In this document: positions 1 through 5,195 of the stretch, piece after piece
Position numbering within the stretch: position 1 is the stretch's first letter
Layout of the letters: each line of letters starts with the position of its first letter
DNA from: Marisimplicoccus sp965655775
GTDB taxonomy: Bacteria; Bacteroidota; Bacteroidia; Flavobacteriales; Flavobacteriaceae
Direction of reading: 5' to 3'
NCBI GenBank assembly: GCA_965655775.1
Contig: CBFHHV010000040.1
Location: forward strand, 1 to 5,195
DNA length: 5,195 nt
Notes under the pieces: generated by a model
What the model saw: only the letters and a program-made list of their open reading frames with translations
What the model was told of the DNA's origin: nothing
The model's database searches: none
Position numbers and translations under genes: made by a program

Positions 1-3
1 TTG

Positions 4-77
4 CTCCCCCTCTTGGACTCGAACCAAGGACCCTCTGATTAACAGTCAGATGCTCTAACCAACTGAGCTAAGGAGGA
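4..77 (-). tRNA. tRNA-Asn (anticodon GUU)
   Basis: The reverse complement folds as a complete 74-nt cloverleaf. The acceptor arms TCCTCCT (77-71) and AGGGGGA (11-5) pair over seven positions with one G-T wobble, and the discriminator is G at position 4. The anticodon stem TCTGA/TCAGA (50-46 and 38-34) encloses the loop CTGTTAA, with the anticodon GTT at 43-41, which reads Asn codons AAC and AAU. The T arm contains the expected GGTTCGAGTCC. The three bases after the discriminator read CAA, so the CCA end is not encoded and must be added by the nucleotidyltransferase. It is transcribed leftwards, away from the rest of the window. Confidence 0.97.
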
Positions 78-87
78 TTACAGTCGG

Positions 88-95
88 CAAATATA
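88..95 (-). promoter_or_regulatory. Putative -7 promoter box of the tRNA-Asn gene
   Basis: The minus strand reads TATATTTG here, a perfect match to the Bacteroidota primary-sigma -7 consensus TANNTTTG, placed so that transcription would start a few bases before the mature tRNA 5' end at 77. I see no clear TTG-type -33 element at the right distance, so this is a half-supported promoter. Confidence 0.45.
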
Positions 96-103
96 ATTTA
101 TTT

Positions 104-137
104 TTTGAATTTAAATTTAATTTAATTACTATATTTG
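104..137 (+). promoter_or_regulatory. Putative promoter of the small secreted-protein gene
   Basis: TTTG at 104-107 and TATATTTG at 130-137 are separated by 22 bp, which fits the Bacteroidota arrangement of a TTG -33 element and a TANNTTTG -7 element. The inferred start of transcription, a few bases after 137, falls almost on the GTG start codon at 143, so the mRNA would have little or no leader. It is back-to-back with the tRNA promoter box at 88-95. Confidence 0.5.
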
Positions 138-142
138 AAATC

Positions 143-451
143 GTGAGGCATTTATATAATTATTTGTTATTAGTTTCTCTATTATTTCCTTCAATAGTTG
201 AATCTTTTCATGCCTTTAATGATTCACATCAATTTATTAATCTTGAAAGTATAGATGTTCATAAATCTAAGTTTCATTGTCAAATTGATTTATTTTTAAA
301 CCAAGAAGACGAGACAGATTATTTCTTTATTGATGTTTATGAATCATTTATTCCTTTCATAAATATTGTTTCTTTTATAGAAAGTGACACACCAATAATT
401 TTTTACAATTATCATTCTACAAGAAAAAGAGGTCCACCTGCTAAAGTATAG
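143..451 (+). CDS. Small secreted protein with C-terminal RGPP motif, upstream of a metal TonB receptor
   Basis: This 102-aa protein has no function I can name. Residues 1-21 look like a signal peptide (short basic start, hydrophobic LLLVSLLFPSIV), so it is probably exported. The mature part has scattered histidines (23, 29, 40, 45, 91), a single cysteine in FHCQID (44-49), two Phe/Ile-rich stretches, and a basic tail KRGPP at 95-99. From memory, Bacteroidota often place a ~100-aa exported protein with a His/Cys cluster and a terminal R(A/G)PP motif just upstream of a TonB-dependent receptor. This looks like a diverged member of that kind, with only one of the usual cysteines. The start is GTG, because the frame is open upstream but contains no ATG, and a later start would cut the signal peptide. 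It is co-directional with the receptor 147 bp downstream, and an operon is plausible. A role as periplasmic or surface metal-binding accessory is inference only. Confidence 0.68.
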   Translation: MRHLYNYLLLVSLLFPSIVESFHAFNDSHQFINLESIDVHKSKFHCQIDLFLNQEDETDYFFIDVYESFIPFINIVSFIESDTPIIFYNYHSTRKRGPPAKV

Positions 452-524
452 TTCTTTAGATGCATCTTTTGTTTGATCAATTTGATTAGACAAATTTTTA
501 CAATTATTAAATAACAATCGAAAT

Positions 525-542
525 AGGTGTAGTGATATACCT
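525..542 (+). promoter_or_regulatory. Dyad / RNA hairpin with GTGA loop upstream of the receptor
   Basis: AGGTGTA (525-531) and TATACCT (536-542) pair over seven positions with one G-T wobble around the loop GTGA, which has the GNRA pattern. It could be a repressor-binding dyad or a structured part of the receptor leader. No run of T follows, so it is not an intrinsic terminator for the small gene. I recognise no named riboswitch here. Confidence 0.4.
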
Positions 543-557
543 CAAACCTTTTCATTT

Positions 558-575
558 TAAACAGGAAACTGTTTA
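558..575 (+). promoter_or_regulatory. Perfect inverted repeat TAAACAG-GAAA-CTGTTTA before the receptor start
   Basis: Seven perfectly complementary bases flank GAAA, a GNRA tetraloop closed by a G-C pair. Two more pairs (557-576 as a wobble, 556-577) extend it in RNA. The dyad ends 23 bp before the receptor ATG at 599, so it could be an operator for a metal-sensing repressor or a leader hairpin. It does not match the Fur, Zur or MntR boxes I know. With the dyad at 525-542 it makes a pair of 18-bp elements with centres 33 bp apart. Confidence 0.5.
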
Positions 576-598
576 GATGAATTCTAAAAAAATAAAAA

Positions 599-2698
599 AT
601 GAATATAAAATATAAATTATGCATGGTATTAATCATGCTACTACTAACAAAACCAGTTTTGTCTCAGGTTATAGATCCCTTTGAATTAGATGAGATAATC
701 TTATCTCTTCCATTTAGTCAAAGTTTGGGTAAATCTGTAATTAAAGTAGATAAAATAAATATGGATGATATTAGTCCAATAATAAAACAATATATAAGTA
801 AATCATTATCAAAACTACCAGGTGTATCAGTTATTACTAGTGGTCCTGGTATTGCAAAACCTTCAATAAGAGGTTTAAGTTTTAACAGAGTTGTTGTCTA
901 CAATCAAGGAGTAAGACTTGAGAATCAGCAATGGGGAGAAGAACATGGAATTGGTATCACTAGTTCTGGAATAGAATCTGTTGAAGTGATTAAGGGTCCT
1001 CTTTATGTTCTTTATGGAAGTGATGCAATGGGTGGAGTAATTTATGCAGAACCTGAGAAATTTAAATCAATGGATGGATTAGATATAGATTACACTGGAA
1101 TTTATAATTCTAATTATAATGGCCTAACAAATAATCTGGGGATCAATGGAAAGTCAGGTAATTTCAGTTTTAATTTAAGAGCAGAAATGATTGACAATGA
1201 TAATTTTTCATCACCTGATGGCGAGGTCGAGAACACATGGTTTGAACAAAATGAAATTAAAGCAGGGATTCAATATTCAGGTGAAAAACTTAATTCTGAA
1301 TTAAGATTAAGTATTGTTGAGTCTACTTTAGGTCTACCCCATATGGATGAGGACCATGATGAGCATGGAGATGAGGACCATGATGAGCATGGAGATGAGG
1401 ACCATGATGAGCATGGAGATGAGGACCATGATGAACATATGGATGAAGAAGGTCTTTACCAGGAATTGAAACATACCACAATTACTTGGAAAAATACATT
1501 TGATCTGGGGAATAATCATTTACTTAATGTTACTCTTGGGCAACAGTTCAACGAAAGAATGGAATTTGGTGAACATGGAGATGAGGACCATGATGAACAT
1601 GGAGATGAGGACCATGATGAACATGGAGATGAGGACCATGATGAACATGGAGATGAGGACCATGAAGAAGGGGAAGCTGAATTAGACATGGAATTATTAA
1701 CTAATACATTAGATATAAATTTAATACTTCCTCAATCAGAAGATTTCAATTTAATTCTTGGTACAAGTCTACAAAGTCAAACAAATAAGAATTTTGGACA
1801 TGAAATATTAATACCTGATGCTGAGATGAATGACTTTGGACTTTATGCATTGGGGGAGATAAGTTTTGGAAATTCTTCAGACGCTATTATTGGATTAAGA
1901 TATGATAAAAGATCAATTTCATCTGGGATTTATTCTTCAGATTATTCAAATTTTAATGGAGCTCTAGGTTTTAAAAAGGAGTTCACAACTTCAACTTTAA
2001 GATTCAATTTAAGTTCTGGATATAGATCACCTAATTTAGTTGAATTGTATTCTGATGGATCTCATCACAGTACATTTATGTATAAGAAGGGTAATCCAAA
2101 TTTGTTGGCTGAAAATAGTTTTCAAACAGATTTATCTATCCAAGTTAATAGTGAAGATTCAGTCTTATCATTTGATTTATTCCTTAATGATATTAGAGAT
2201 TATATATACTTGCAACCAACAAATACTCTTATTGATGGTTTACAGCTTCATAATTTTTTACAGCAAGATGCAACACTTTATGGAGGGGAAATACACCTAA
2301 ATAAAAATACAAGTTTTGATTGGCTATCCTATTATACTTCTATAGAATATGTATTTGGTGAAACACAAGACGGTATGGCATTACCATATATATCTCCATT
2401 AACTTTTAATCAAGTTTTTAACATTAGTTTCTCAAGTAATTATTCATTTGAAATAGACTTTGTAGCTAAGGCAAAACAAAACAGAACAGCAATGTATGAG
2501 GAATCTACTGATGGATATTCCCTTTTAAATTTATCTGGAACATGGATGACATCATTTCTAGGAAATGACTTAAATATTTTCTGGAGTATTGATAATGTTT
2601 TTGATAAAGAATACTTCGATCATTTGTCAAGACTTAAAACAGCAGGAATTCATGAAATGGGGAGAAATATATCTGTAGGTTTAAAGTATAACTTCTAA
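599..2698 (+). CDS. ZnuD-like TonB-dependent outer-membrane metal receptor with two His/Asp/Glu repeat arrays
   Basis: This 699-aa outer-membrane receptor probably imports a divalent metal, using energy from TonB-ExbB-ExbD. Residues 1-23 form a signal peptide ending in LSQ. There is no N-terminal carboxypeptidase-like domain. The plug domain covers about residues 45-155 and contains WGEEHG (112-117) and VIKGPLYVLYGS (130-141), the usual end of plug domains. The barrel fills the rest and ends in aromatic phenylalanine (SVGLKYNF). The region GYRSPNLVELYSDGSHH, the segment DYIYLQP, and the end IDNVFDKEYFDH...GRNISVG resemble Neisseria ZnuD as I remember it, as does the His-rich insert after GLPH. 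Two presumably extracellular loops (about residues 248-281 and 325-355) are built of DEDHDEHG units, giving 17 histidines in a very acidic setting. These loops likely capture metal at the surface. Zinc is the best guess; copper or another metal is possible. Translation starts at ATG after an A-rich leader without a clear Shine-Dalgarno. It may be cotranscribed with the small gene upstream, and it ends at a strong terminator. Confidence 0.9.
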   Translation: MNIKYKLCMVLIMLLLTKPVLSQVIDPFELDEIILSLPFSQSLGKSVIKVDKINMDDISPIIKQYISKSLSKLPGVSVITSGPGIAKPSIRGLSFNRVVVYNQGVRLENQQWGEEHGIGITSSGIESVEVIKGPLYVLYGSDAMGGVIYAEPEKFKSMDGLDIDYTGIYNSNYNGLTNNLGINGKSGNFSFNLRAEMIDNDNFSSPDGEVENTWFEQNEIKAGIQYSGEKLNSELRLSIVESTLGLPHMDEDHDEHGDEDHDEHGDEDHDEHGDEDHDEHMDEEGLYQELKHTTITWKNTFDLGNNHLLNVTLGQQFNERMEFGEHGDEDHDEHGDEDHDEHGDEDHDEHGDEDHEEGEAELDMELLTNTLDINLILPQSEDFNLILGTSLQSQTNKNFGHEILIPDAEMNDFGLYALGEISFGNSSDAIIGLRYDKRSISSGIYSSDYSNFNGALGFKKEFTTSTLRFNLSSGYRSPNLVELYSDGSHHSTFMYKKGNPNLLAENSFQTDLSIQVNSEDSVLSFDLFLNDIRDYIYLQPTNTLIDGLQLHNFLQQDATLYGGEIHLNKNTSFDWLSYYTSIEYVFGETQDGMALPYISPLTFNQVFNISFSSNYSFEIDFVAKAKQNRTAMYEESTDGYSLLNLSGTWMTSFLGNDLNIFWSIDNVFDKEYFDHLSRLKTAGIHEMGRNISVGLKYNF
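1346..1441 (+). repeat. Tandem array 1: four 24-bp units encoding DEDHDEHG
   Basis: Four in-frame units occupy 1346-1369, 1370-1393, 1394-1417 and 1418-1441 (residues 250-281). Units 1-3 are identical in DNA. Unit 4 differs by GAA for GAG in the sixth codon and has ATG (Met) in place of the last GGA. Each unit is 50% G+C, far above the surrounding gene, and contains the imperfect palindrome CCATG-ATGAG-CATGG, which could form small hairpins. Because the unit is a multiple of three, gain or loss of copies keeps the reading frame. Confidence 0.97.
1571..1663 (+). repeat. Tandem array 2: three and a half further DEDHDEHG units
   Basis: After a partial unit encoding EHG (1571-1579), three complete 24-bp units lie at 1580-1603, 1604-1627 and 1628-1651, followed by a half unit encoding DEDH (1652-1663); this covers residues 325-355. 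The three complete units are identical in DNA and differ from array 1 units 1-3 at one base, using GAA rather than GAG in the sixth codon. They share that base with unit 4 of array 1, 130 bp upstream. The array lies in a different part of the barrel sequence from array 1. Confidence 0.96.
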
Positions 2699-2726
2699 AG
2701 TTTTTTTGTATTTGAAGTTATTTGGT

Positions 2727-2755
2727 AAGGGCTGGGTTTACCCAGCCTTTTTTTT
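2727..2755 (+). terminator. Rho-independent terminator of the receptor gene
   Basis: GGCTGGG (2730-2736), loop TTTA and CCCAGCC (2741-2747) form a seven-pair G-C-rich stem followed by eight T (2748-2755). The AAG preceding the stem can pair with the first Ts. It lies 28 bp after the receptor stop. The T tract overlaps the stop codon of the convergent rseP gene (2756-2754). On the minus strand the hairpin is not followed by a T run, so there it would at most shape the rseP mRNA 3' end. Confidence 0.92.
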
Positions 2756-4076
2756 ATCCATTAAGGAATCTATAAACATCATTGCCATTTGCATATAAAA
2801 CAAGTGTAATTAAGAGAAAGAACCCAATCATTGTTGCGGTCTCCATGAACTTATCACTAAGTTTCTTTCCAGTAATCATTTCATAAAATAAAAACATAAC
2901 ATGTCCTCCATCCAAAGCAGGAATTGGAAGTACATTCATGAATGCTAAAATAATAGAGAGAAGGGCAGTACTTAGCCAAAAACCTTTCCAATCCCATTTT
3001 GCAGGAAAGATGCTTCCAATAGTTCCAAAACCACCAAGTTGTTGTGCTCCTTTTTTTGTAAATATGAATTGAAAGCCTGCTACATATTCATATAAGGTCC
3101 AATATCCATAATTAAATCCTTGGACAACACTATCTACTAATCCTACAGATTTATTAATTGTACTAATGTTAAAAGCAGGATATACACCAATTGTACCATC
3201 ACTGTCTCTATCAACTGACAAATTATAATTTAAATTATTTCTCTCGATGATTAATTCAATTGTATTATCATCATTTGTGTCCATCCAGTCTGAAAAGGAG
3301 ACCCAGTCCTCAACAATTACATTATTAACACTTAAAATTCTATCACCAGATTTCAATCCTGATTCCAGGGCTGGTGAATCTGGAATTACACTATCAATCT
3401 CAGCAGCAAAAATTGGACTAAAACTATTTATTTGACCACTCTGGAAAATTTCGTTTCCTATATCATTTGGGATATCAATTACAGAGGTTAAACCACTATT
3501 CTTCTTAACAGTTATATAATCAATTGGTCTGAATAATAACATCCTATTTATCTCAAGGACATTATCTAACTCTTTACCATCTACATTAATAATTTTATCT
3601 CCTTTTTCAAATCCAATCTCTTGAATGATTTCAGAGGGTTGCATTCCAAGGGGAATATTTTCTTGTGGAAGTGTTTCTTTTCCCCAGACAAATAAAACCA
3701 TCATATAAATAACAAATCCAAGAATAAGATTTACTGTAACACCCCCCAGCATAATTATTAATCTTTGCCAAGCTGGCTTTGATCTGAATTCCCAGGGCTG
3801 AGGAGGTTTGCTCATTTGTTCCTTATCAAAACTTTCATCAATCATACCGGATATTTTTACATATCCTCCAAGAGGAAGCCAACCTATACCATAAATTGTT
3901 TCACCAATTTTTTTCTTAAAAAGAGAATATTTAACATCAAAAAATAAGTAAAACTTTTCTACTCTTGTTCCAAAAAGCTTTGCAGGAATAAAATGTCCTA
4001 ACTCATGAAGAATAATAAGTATTGATAAAGACAGAAATAATTGTGCAGCTTTAATTAAAAATTCAGGAGATAACAT
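2754..4076 (-). CDS. rseP: RseP-type site-2 zinc metalloprotease (M50 family)
   Basis: This 440-aa inner-membrane protease cleaves substrates within the membrane. In the known RseP role it makes the second cut in an anti-sigma factor after a site-1 protease and so releases an envelope-stress sigma factor; it also clears signal-peptide remnants. The zinc motif HELGH lies at residues 24-28 in the first membrane segment, and the third zinc ligand region LDGGH is at 388-392 (Asp389) after NVLPIPA. Membrane segments are visible at about 10-30, 105-131, 368-388 and 412-429. The GIGWLPLGGYVKISGM stretch (63-78) is the conserved membrane-reentrant loop. Two PDZ-like domains lie between the second and third segments: a diverged one around 146-195 (FEKGDKIINVDG) and a clear one around 225-290 (SPALESGLKSGDRILSVN). 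Its length is normal and all key residues are present. It has its own promoter, diverges from the SCO gene, and converges on the receptor. No anti-sigma substrate is in the window. Confidence 0.95.
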   Translation of the reverse strand: MLSPEFLIKAAQLFLSLSILIILHELGHFIPAKLFGTRVEKFYLFFDVKYSLFKKKIGETIYGIGWLPLGGYVKISGMIDESFDKEQMSKPPQPWEFRSKPAWQRLIIMLGGVTVNLILGFVIYMMVLFVWGKETLPQENIPLGMQPSEIIQEIGFEKGDKIINVDGKELDNVLEINRMLLFRPIDYITVKKNSGLTSVIDIPNDIGNEIFQSGQINSFSPIFAAEIDSVIPDSPALESGLKSGDRILSVNNVIVEDWVSFSDWMDTNDDNTIELIIERNNLNYNLSVDRDSDGTIGVYPAFNISTINKSVGLVDSVVQGFNYGYWTLYEYVAGFQFIFTKKGAQQLGGFGTIGSIFPAKWDWKGFWLSTALLSIILAFMNVLPIPALDGGHVMFLFYEMITGKKLSDKFMETATMIGFFLLITLVLYANGNDVYRFLNG

Positions 4077-4093
4077 AAATTAATTTTGAACAG

Positions 4094-4122
4094 CAAATTT
4101 AATATTTTTTTAATTTCTTGAA
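4094..4122 (-). promoter_or_regulatory. Putative rseP promoter
   Basis: On the minus strand TAAATTTG (4101-4094) matches the Bacteroidota -7 box TANNTTTG. TTC at 4122-4120 is a near match to the TTG -33 element with an 18-bp spacer. Transcription would begin roughly ten bases before the rseP ATG at 4076. It shares the 77-bp gap with the SCO promoter, so the two may influence each other. Confidence 0.45.
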
Positions 4123-4123
4123 T

Positions 4124-4131
4124 TATCTTTG
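4124..4131 (+). promoter_or_regulatory. Putative -7 promoter box of the SCO gene
   Basis: TATCTTTG matches TANNTTTG exactly and lies 22 bp before the ATG at 4154. No good -33 TTG is at the right distance, since the expected place is T- and A-rich. Its position argues that the TTG codon at 4118 is not the translation start, because that codon would lie upstream of transcription. Confidence 0.42.
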
Positions 4132-4153
4132 TTATCCAATATTTAGAAAAAAT

Positions 4154-4813
4154 ATGTTAAAAAAGTACTGGCTTTTTGCAACTTCAATGATAATAATTTC
4201 TCTTATAACAGTGTTTTCCTTTTATAATGTATTGACACCTGAAAAAAAATTACCAATATATCAACCTAGTATGGTAAAGTTTCAATTAGTTGATAGTACA
4301 ATTCAACATGTAAAGAGATTTCATAAAATCGATGACTTTAAATTAATTAACCAGAATAACGATACAGTCACAAATGAAATATATGATGGAAAAATTTATG
4401 TAGCTGATTTTTTCTTTACTACATGTCCAGGAATTTGTCCAATTATGAAGGACAACATGATTGATATCCAAAAAGAGTTTATTAACGATAATCAAGTTTT
4501 ACTTCTTTCTCATACCGTTACCCCGGAAATTGATTCGGTTGACATTCTAAAAGATTATTCTATTGATAATGGAATTATTGATTCAAAATGGAATCTTGTG
4601 ACTGGAGATAAAAAACAAATCTATAATCTTGCCAGAAAGTCTTATCTAGTAGCAGAGGATATTGAAAGTGATATTAAGTATGATATGATTCATACTGAAA
4701 ATTTTGTATTAGTTGATCCTAACAGAAGAATAAGAGGTTTTTATGATGGAACAAACTTTGAATCAATGGAAAGACTTATAGAAGACATTTATATTTTAAA
4801 GAAGGAATTTTAA
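4154..4813 (+). CDS. SCO1/SenC/PrrC-family copper chaperone (cytochrome oxidase assembly)
   Basis: SCO proteins are membrane-anchored thioredoxin-fold proteins facing the periplasm. They bind copper and help build the CuA or related copper site of cytochrome c oxidase, or keep its cysteines reduced. From the ATG at 4154 the protein is 219 aa. Residues 5-24 are one hydrophobic anchor after MLKK. The thioredoxin-like domain follows, with the copper motif FFTTCPGICPIM giving Cys91 and Cys95 (CxxxC), and the third ligand His180 in MIHTENFVLVDP. The end RRIRGFYDGT is also typical, so all three copper ligands are present. The frame stays open back to a TTG at 4118, but that would add 12 residues before the anchor and overlap the likely promoter, so I prefer the ATG. 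It diverges from rseP and meets the peptidase gene tail to tail, with 11 bp between the stops. The oxidase genes are not in the window. Confidence 0.92.
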   Translation: MLKKYWLFATSMIIISLITVFSFYNVLTPEKKLPIYQPSMVKFQLVDSTIQHVKRFHKIDDFKLINQNNDTVTNEIYDGKIYVADFFFTTCPGICPIMKDNMIDIQKEFINDNQVLLLSHTVTPEIDSVDILKDYSIDNGIIDSKWNLVTGDKKQIYNLARKSYLVAEDIESDIKYDMIHTENFVLVDPNRRIRGFYDGTNFESMERLIEDIYILKKEF

Positions 4814-4824
4814 AATATTGATTG

Positions 4825-5195
4825 TTATTTATTCATCATATCCTCAATCTCGTCTGCTTCTATTACAATATCACTCATAAGATTTTTTGGTGTTCCTTTT
4901 GATTGAATCACTACGTCATCCTCGAGCCTTATCCCAAAACCTTCATCAGGAATATAAATTCCAGGTTCCACAGTAAAAACCATATTTTCTTGGAATGGGT
5001 CTTCAAGAAGTCCATAATCATGAGTATCTAGTCCAAGGTGATGTGAAGTTCCATGCATAAAATATTTTTTGTAAGCAGGGTTCTTCTTAGCCTGATTTTT
5101 TATATCATTTTTATCAATGAGTCCTACTTCAAGCAACTCTTTTGTCATAATTTCTCCTACTTGTTCATGAAATAATTTCCAATTGTTACCAACAG
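4825..5195 (-). CDS. Xaa-Pro aminopeptidase (M24B, PepP-like), C-terminal part; 5' end outside the window
   Basis: Enzymes of this family remove an N-terminal residue that precedes proline, using two metal ions (usually manganese) in a pita-bread fold. The reading frame continues past the right edge (VGNNWKLFHEQVGEIM precedes the first in-window Met), so the ATG at 5148 is internal and the gene is 5'-truncated by the window, not broken. About 123 codons are visible. They contain HGTSHHLGLDTHD, with the metal-binding and catalytic histidines, then VFTVEPGIYIP, whose Glu binds metal, then GIRLEDDVVI, whose Glu bridges both metals. The two Asp ligands of the family lie upstream, outside the window. 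The end EADEIEDMMNK is typical of Bacteroidota members as I recall them. PepP, PepQ and related M24B types cannot be separated for certain from the C-terminus alone, but PepP is favoured by HGTSHHLGLDTHD. Confidence 0.93.
   Translation of the reverse strand, partial: VGNNWKLFHEQVGEIMTKELLEVGLIDKNDIKNQAKKNPAYKKYFMHGTSHHLGLDTHDYGLLEDPFQENMVFTVEPGIYIPDEGFGIRLEDDVVIQSKGTPKNLMSDIVIEADEIEDMMNK

Noticed and set aside
477..484. TCAATTTG as a -7 box for a separate receptor promoter
   Set aside because: It has one mismatch in the conserved TA and no -33 partner; transcription from the small-gene promoter is at least as likely.
577..615. 12-codon frame MNSKKIKNEYKI overlapping the receptor start
   Set aside because: It could be a leader peptide, but it is very short, Lys-rich as expected from A-rich DNA, and has no ribosome site; unsupported without conservation.
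412..636. 74-codon minus-strand frame across the gap before the receptor
   Set aside because: It is low-complexity Phe/Ile/Lys sequence from AT-rich DNA and overlaps the dyads and both flanking genes on the other strand.
1334..1519. Minus-strand 61-codon frame with repeating MVLISML units
   Set aside because: It is the antisense reading of repeat array 1; the 24-bp period keeps it open mechanically.
1346..1663. CRISPR-like array
   Set aside because: The repeats are directly adjacent, in frame and coding, with no spacers and no cas genes.
1500..1685. Plus-strand 61-codon frame with repeating MEMRTMMN units
   Set aside because: It is another frame of repeat array 2 inside the intact receptor gene.
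2040..2300. 86-codon plus-strand frame inside the receptor
   Set aside because: Out-of-frame shadow of the receptor barrel, with no start context and no recognisable features.
3247..3435. 62-codon plus-strand frame
   Set aside because: Antisense shadow of the second PDZ region of rseP.
4118..4153. TTG-initiated 12-residue N-terminal extension of the SCO protein
   Set aside because: It overlaps the likely promoter box and precedes a normal ATG-MLKK-anchor start.
143..5195. A single metal-homeostasis island linking receptor, RseP, SCO and peptidase
   Set aside because: The genes sit in separate transcription units with their own promoters and convergent ends; use of metals by all of them is common and not evidence of a linked system.

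Overview
The window is AT-rich DNA from what looks like a Bacteroidota (probably flavobacterial) chromosome. The signs are several perfect matches to the Bacteroidota -7 promoter box TANNTTTG, poor Shine-Dalgarno sequences with A-rich leaders, a tRNA gene without an encoded CCA, and protein sequences typical of that phylum (TonB-dependent receptor, SCO protein, M24B peptidase). All taxonomic statements rest on memory of these families; no search was run.

Layout: a tRNA-Asn(GUU) gene lies on the minus strand at the left edge. Diverging from it is a small exported protein (GTG start, 102 aa) ending in an RGPP motif. After a 147-bp gap with two compact dyads comes a 699-aa TonB-dependent receptor of ZnuD type. 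It carries two arrays of an 8-residue acidic/His repeat (DEDHDEHG), which are the most striking feature of the window. A strong terminator follows and overlaps the stop codon of a convergent gene for an RseP-type site-2 protease. A 77-bp divergent promoter region separates rseP from a SCO1/SenC copper chaperone. The SCO gene converges, with 11 bp between stop codons, on the 3' part of an M24B Xaa-Pro aminopeptidase gene that runs off the right edge.

How the genes work together: the small secreted protein and the receptor plausibly form one metal-uptake unit at the outer membrane (zinc most likely by homology to ZnuD; copper or another divalent metal cannot be excluded). RseP (envelope stress proteolysis), SCO (copper delivery to cytochrome oxidase) and the peptidase are separate housekeeping units. 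Several of them use metals, but nothing in the sequence shows that they are linked to the receptor.

I do not see a clearly novel multi-gene system. What most deserves a second look is the pair of homogenised 24-bp repeat arrays in the receptor, the small RGPP protein upstream of it, and the double dyad just before the receptor start.
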